Below are positions 62,472-64,000 of a DNA stretch of 64,000 nucleotides, piece after piece. This stretch comes from Asaia sp037151935 (GTDB lineage: Bacteria; Pseudomonadota; Alphaproteobacteria; Acetobacterales; Acetobacteraceae). The DNA lies in NCBI RefSeq assembly GCF_051628905.1, contig NZ_CP157575.1, forward strand, positions 372,001-436,000, written 5' to 3'. The notes below the pieces were generated by a model, which ran no database searches, had not been told where the DNA came from, and was given only the letters and a program-made list of their open reading frames with translations. The translations under genes and the position numbers were made by a program. Each line of letters starts with the position of its first letter. The first letter of the stretch is position 1.

Positions 62472-63078
62472 TAGCACACCACCAATCTTGATAATCAAGT
62501 GGAAGCAGATGCTTGGGAACACACTCGTTCGTGGTAATATCGAACGCCCGCACTATAAGACCGCGTGGTCCAGGTGTAACTCTTTTAAGACGAGCTTTGT
62601 CTGGAAATATGGCCTCGCGTCTTGGCAGGACTGGATTGGCGTCGCTGGCCTTTCGCCTGAGAACGAATACGCAGATACGCTCATCGACCAGATGCGAGGC
62701 GTGCGATCTTCGTGGTTGCCACCAATATCCGCGGCTACACAGTCGTCAATCACCATTGACGACAACAGCCCACAAGCGAAGGGCGGCCGGAAAGCCGCCC
62801 CTATCTATCAACACCACGATGAGAAAATGGGCGTTTCGCCCGCTGGATACTCTGGGAAGCGTCCAGTTACTGAGCCGGTTTTACCCTCCCAGCGCGAGGG
62901 GGCAGAATCGCACGTTCTGGCGGGGCAGTACAAGGGAAAGCGACTCCCGAAAAGTGGCACGGATCTGGCACAGCTTGACACGATATGACTCGGCTCGAAG
63001 CATACCGGAATAGACCGAAACGGACTGGTGCCTATCAAGGCTAAGTCTCAAAAAACGGCTGATTTCTGCGGGTGAGGA

Positions 63079-63153
63079 TGGTGGGTGCGACAGGGATTGA
63101 ACCTGTGACCCCTGCCGTGTGAAGGCAGTGCTCTACCGCTGAGCTACGCACCC
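63079..63153 (-). tRNA. tRNA-Val (CAC anticodon)
   Basis: A complete cloverleaf on the minus strand: acceptor GGGTGCG/CGCACCC, D-arm GCTC...GAGC, anticodon stem CTGCC/GGCAG with loop TTCACAC (anticodon CAC), T-arm ACAGG TTCAATC CCTGT, discriminator A, and an encoded CCA. It reads GTG valine codons. Its 3' end faces the mosaic region at 60-63 kb. Confidence 0.95.
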
Positions 63154-63220
63154 ATCCTGCGGTGACGCGTCTCTAGCAAAGGGCGAGAGACGCGACAAGA
63201 TGCAAAACGAAAAAACCTGA

Positions 63221-64000
63221 TCAGAAGCCGAACATATGATCTAGCGAAAAACCACCCGCGCCGTTTCTTTGGCCGTGATAACCGAACAGGCGGCACGACA
63301 TGTCACGGATCAGCACGTAACCACCGATCCCTGCTTCGGCGAGTTTATCAACGCCGAAAATCTCATGCGGCCAGACCATGAACGACCCTGACGGGTTGAT
63401 ACTGATCTTGCGGCGCTCCAGTTCTACACCGGCATTCGAGTAAAGATGAAGGAGGGTTTCGGACGGGTCAGTGCCTTCCACCGACGCCGGATGGATGAGG
63501 CAGGAGAAGCTCTCATGCTCTTCCTGACCCAGCTTCAGAAACAGACGCGTCGTCAGACCAGGCGGCGGCCCGGAATAGGATTGCGGCTCGGAACGCCAAG
63601 TCATAAGCGTATTGAAGATATGACCGCCGAAACTTGTCTCGGCTGAGTGGCCATTTTCGCGGTTCTCATAACGCATGAGGGCGTGCAGCCAGCCGTCACC
63701 TTCGCCACCATCACGAAAATCGTAAACGAGATCGGCATGACCGGCACGATCGGTCAGTTCGTGCAAGGCGATAGCGGTCTCATGATTGCGCGGCAGATTG
63801 CCGAGAAATTTCTGCCCGAGCAGCGCGCCCGATTCATCGAAAATATCGAGCCGCAGCGGCAGGCTGGTAATTTTCTCAGACATCGGGTTCGGCTGCACGA
63901 CGCTCGTGAACTGCGTCGGGTCGAGAATGGGGAAAGGCAGCACGAAGCCCCGGCCCATCGATTTTGGCAGCTTGCGCAACGAGGGCTCGGGCGACAGATC
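63221..64000 (-). CDS. Unknown protein, 5' end beyond window
   Basis: The frame is open to the right window edge, so about 259 C-terminal residues are visible. The protein is soluble by prediction, beta-rich and without recognised motifs; notable parts are TSLPLRLDIFDESGALLGQKFLGNLPRN near the start and FSLDHMFGF at the end. It lies 68 nt past the 5' end of tRNA-Val and reads in the same direction toward the tRNA. I do not recognise the family. Confidence 0.7.
   Translation of the reverse strand, partial: DLSPEPSLRKLPKSMGRGFVLPFPILDPTQFTSVVQPNPMSEKITSLPLRLDIFDESGALLGQKFLGNLPRNHETAIALHELTDRAGHADLVYDFRDGGEGDGWLHALMRYENRENGHSAETSFGGHIFNTLMTWRSEPQSYSGPPPGLTTRLFLKLGQEEHESFSCLIHPASVEGTDPSETLLHLYSNAGVELERRKISINPSGSFMVWPHEIFGVDKLAEAGIGGYVLIRDMSCRLFGYHGQRNGAGGFSLDHMFGF

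Noticed and set aside
62781..62800. GGGCGGC/GCCGCCC hairpin as a terminator
   Set aside because: Strong stem but no T-tract on either strand and no supported gene ending there.
62488..63013. Two overlapping plus-strand frames of 166 codons
   Set aside because: No motif, weak starts (TTG/GTG) and mutual overlap in the mosaic region; neither can be supported.

Overview
The window looks like chromosome from an acetic acid bacterium (Acetobacteraceae, Alphaproteobacteria). The clues are a C30-type carotenoid gene block without its own terpene synthase, many TonB-dependent receptors and OprB-type porins, copper-handling genes, GC-rich codon use and tightly overlapping (ATGA) operons. A pigmented genus such as Asaia is possible, but that is inference only.

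Layout. 0-4.7 kb: a five-gene C30 carotenoid block (two FAD-dependent desaturase/oxygenases, an acyltransferase, a glycosyltransferase and a DUF2141 protein) with the first gene cut by the window edge. 4.8-8.5 kb: a TonB receptor and a small Imm-like membrane protein. 8.5-14.5 kb: copper resistance, comprising a P1B ATPase, a CopZ chaperone, a His/Cys-rich secreted protein, a PcoA/CopA multicopper oxidase carrying 30 perfect Met-Ser-Gly repeats, and CopB. 15-18 kb: an OprB porin and a stand-alone pstS. 17.9-22.1 kb: a TonB receptor in line with a histidine kinase and a FixJ-type regulator. 22.5-31.1 kb: an MFS exporter, an OprC-like copper receptor with a DUF2946 protein, and a porin / beta-propeller / Dyp-peroxidase operon. 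31.4-41.6 kb: two TonB receptors, a coiled-coil porin behind a three-unit Pho box, a serine hydrolase, an SDR and an AT-rich GNAT. 41.9-45.5 kb: a minimal ethanolamine operon (eutB, eutC, permease).

The most unusual part is 46.1-55.1 kb. A BMP-type (purine/nucleoside) ABC importer runs together with a GST-like protein, a Rieske [2Fe-2S] protein that lacks the oxygenase iron site, and a degenerate acylphosphatase-like protein. Divergent from these are an oxygenase catalytic subunit that has the iron site but lacks the Rieske ligands, a CMP/guanine-type deaminase and an 8-oxoguanine-deaminase-like amidohydrolase. This reads as a split Rieske oxygenase system for a substituted purine, reminiscent of the NdmC/NdmD/NdmE arrangement in caffeine N-demethylation.

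55.4-60 kb holds a CPA2 antiporter and another TonB receptor. 60-63 kb is a mosaic of short, often AT-rich fragments including a truncated IS5-family transposase. It lies against the 3' end of a tRNA-Val gene, as expected for a decayed island. A partial unknown gene runs off the right edge.
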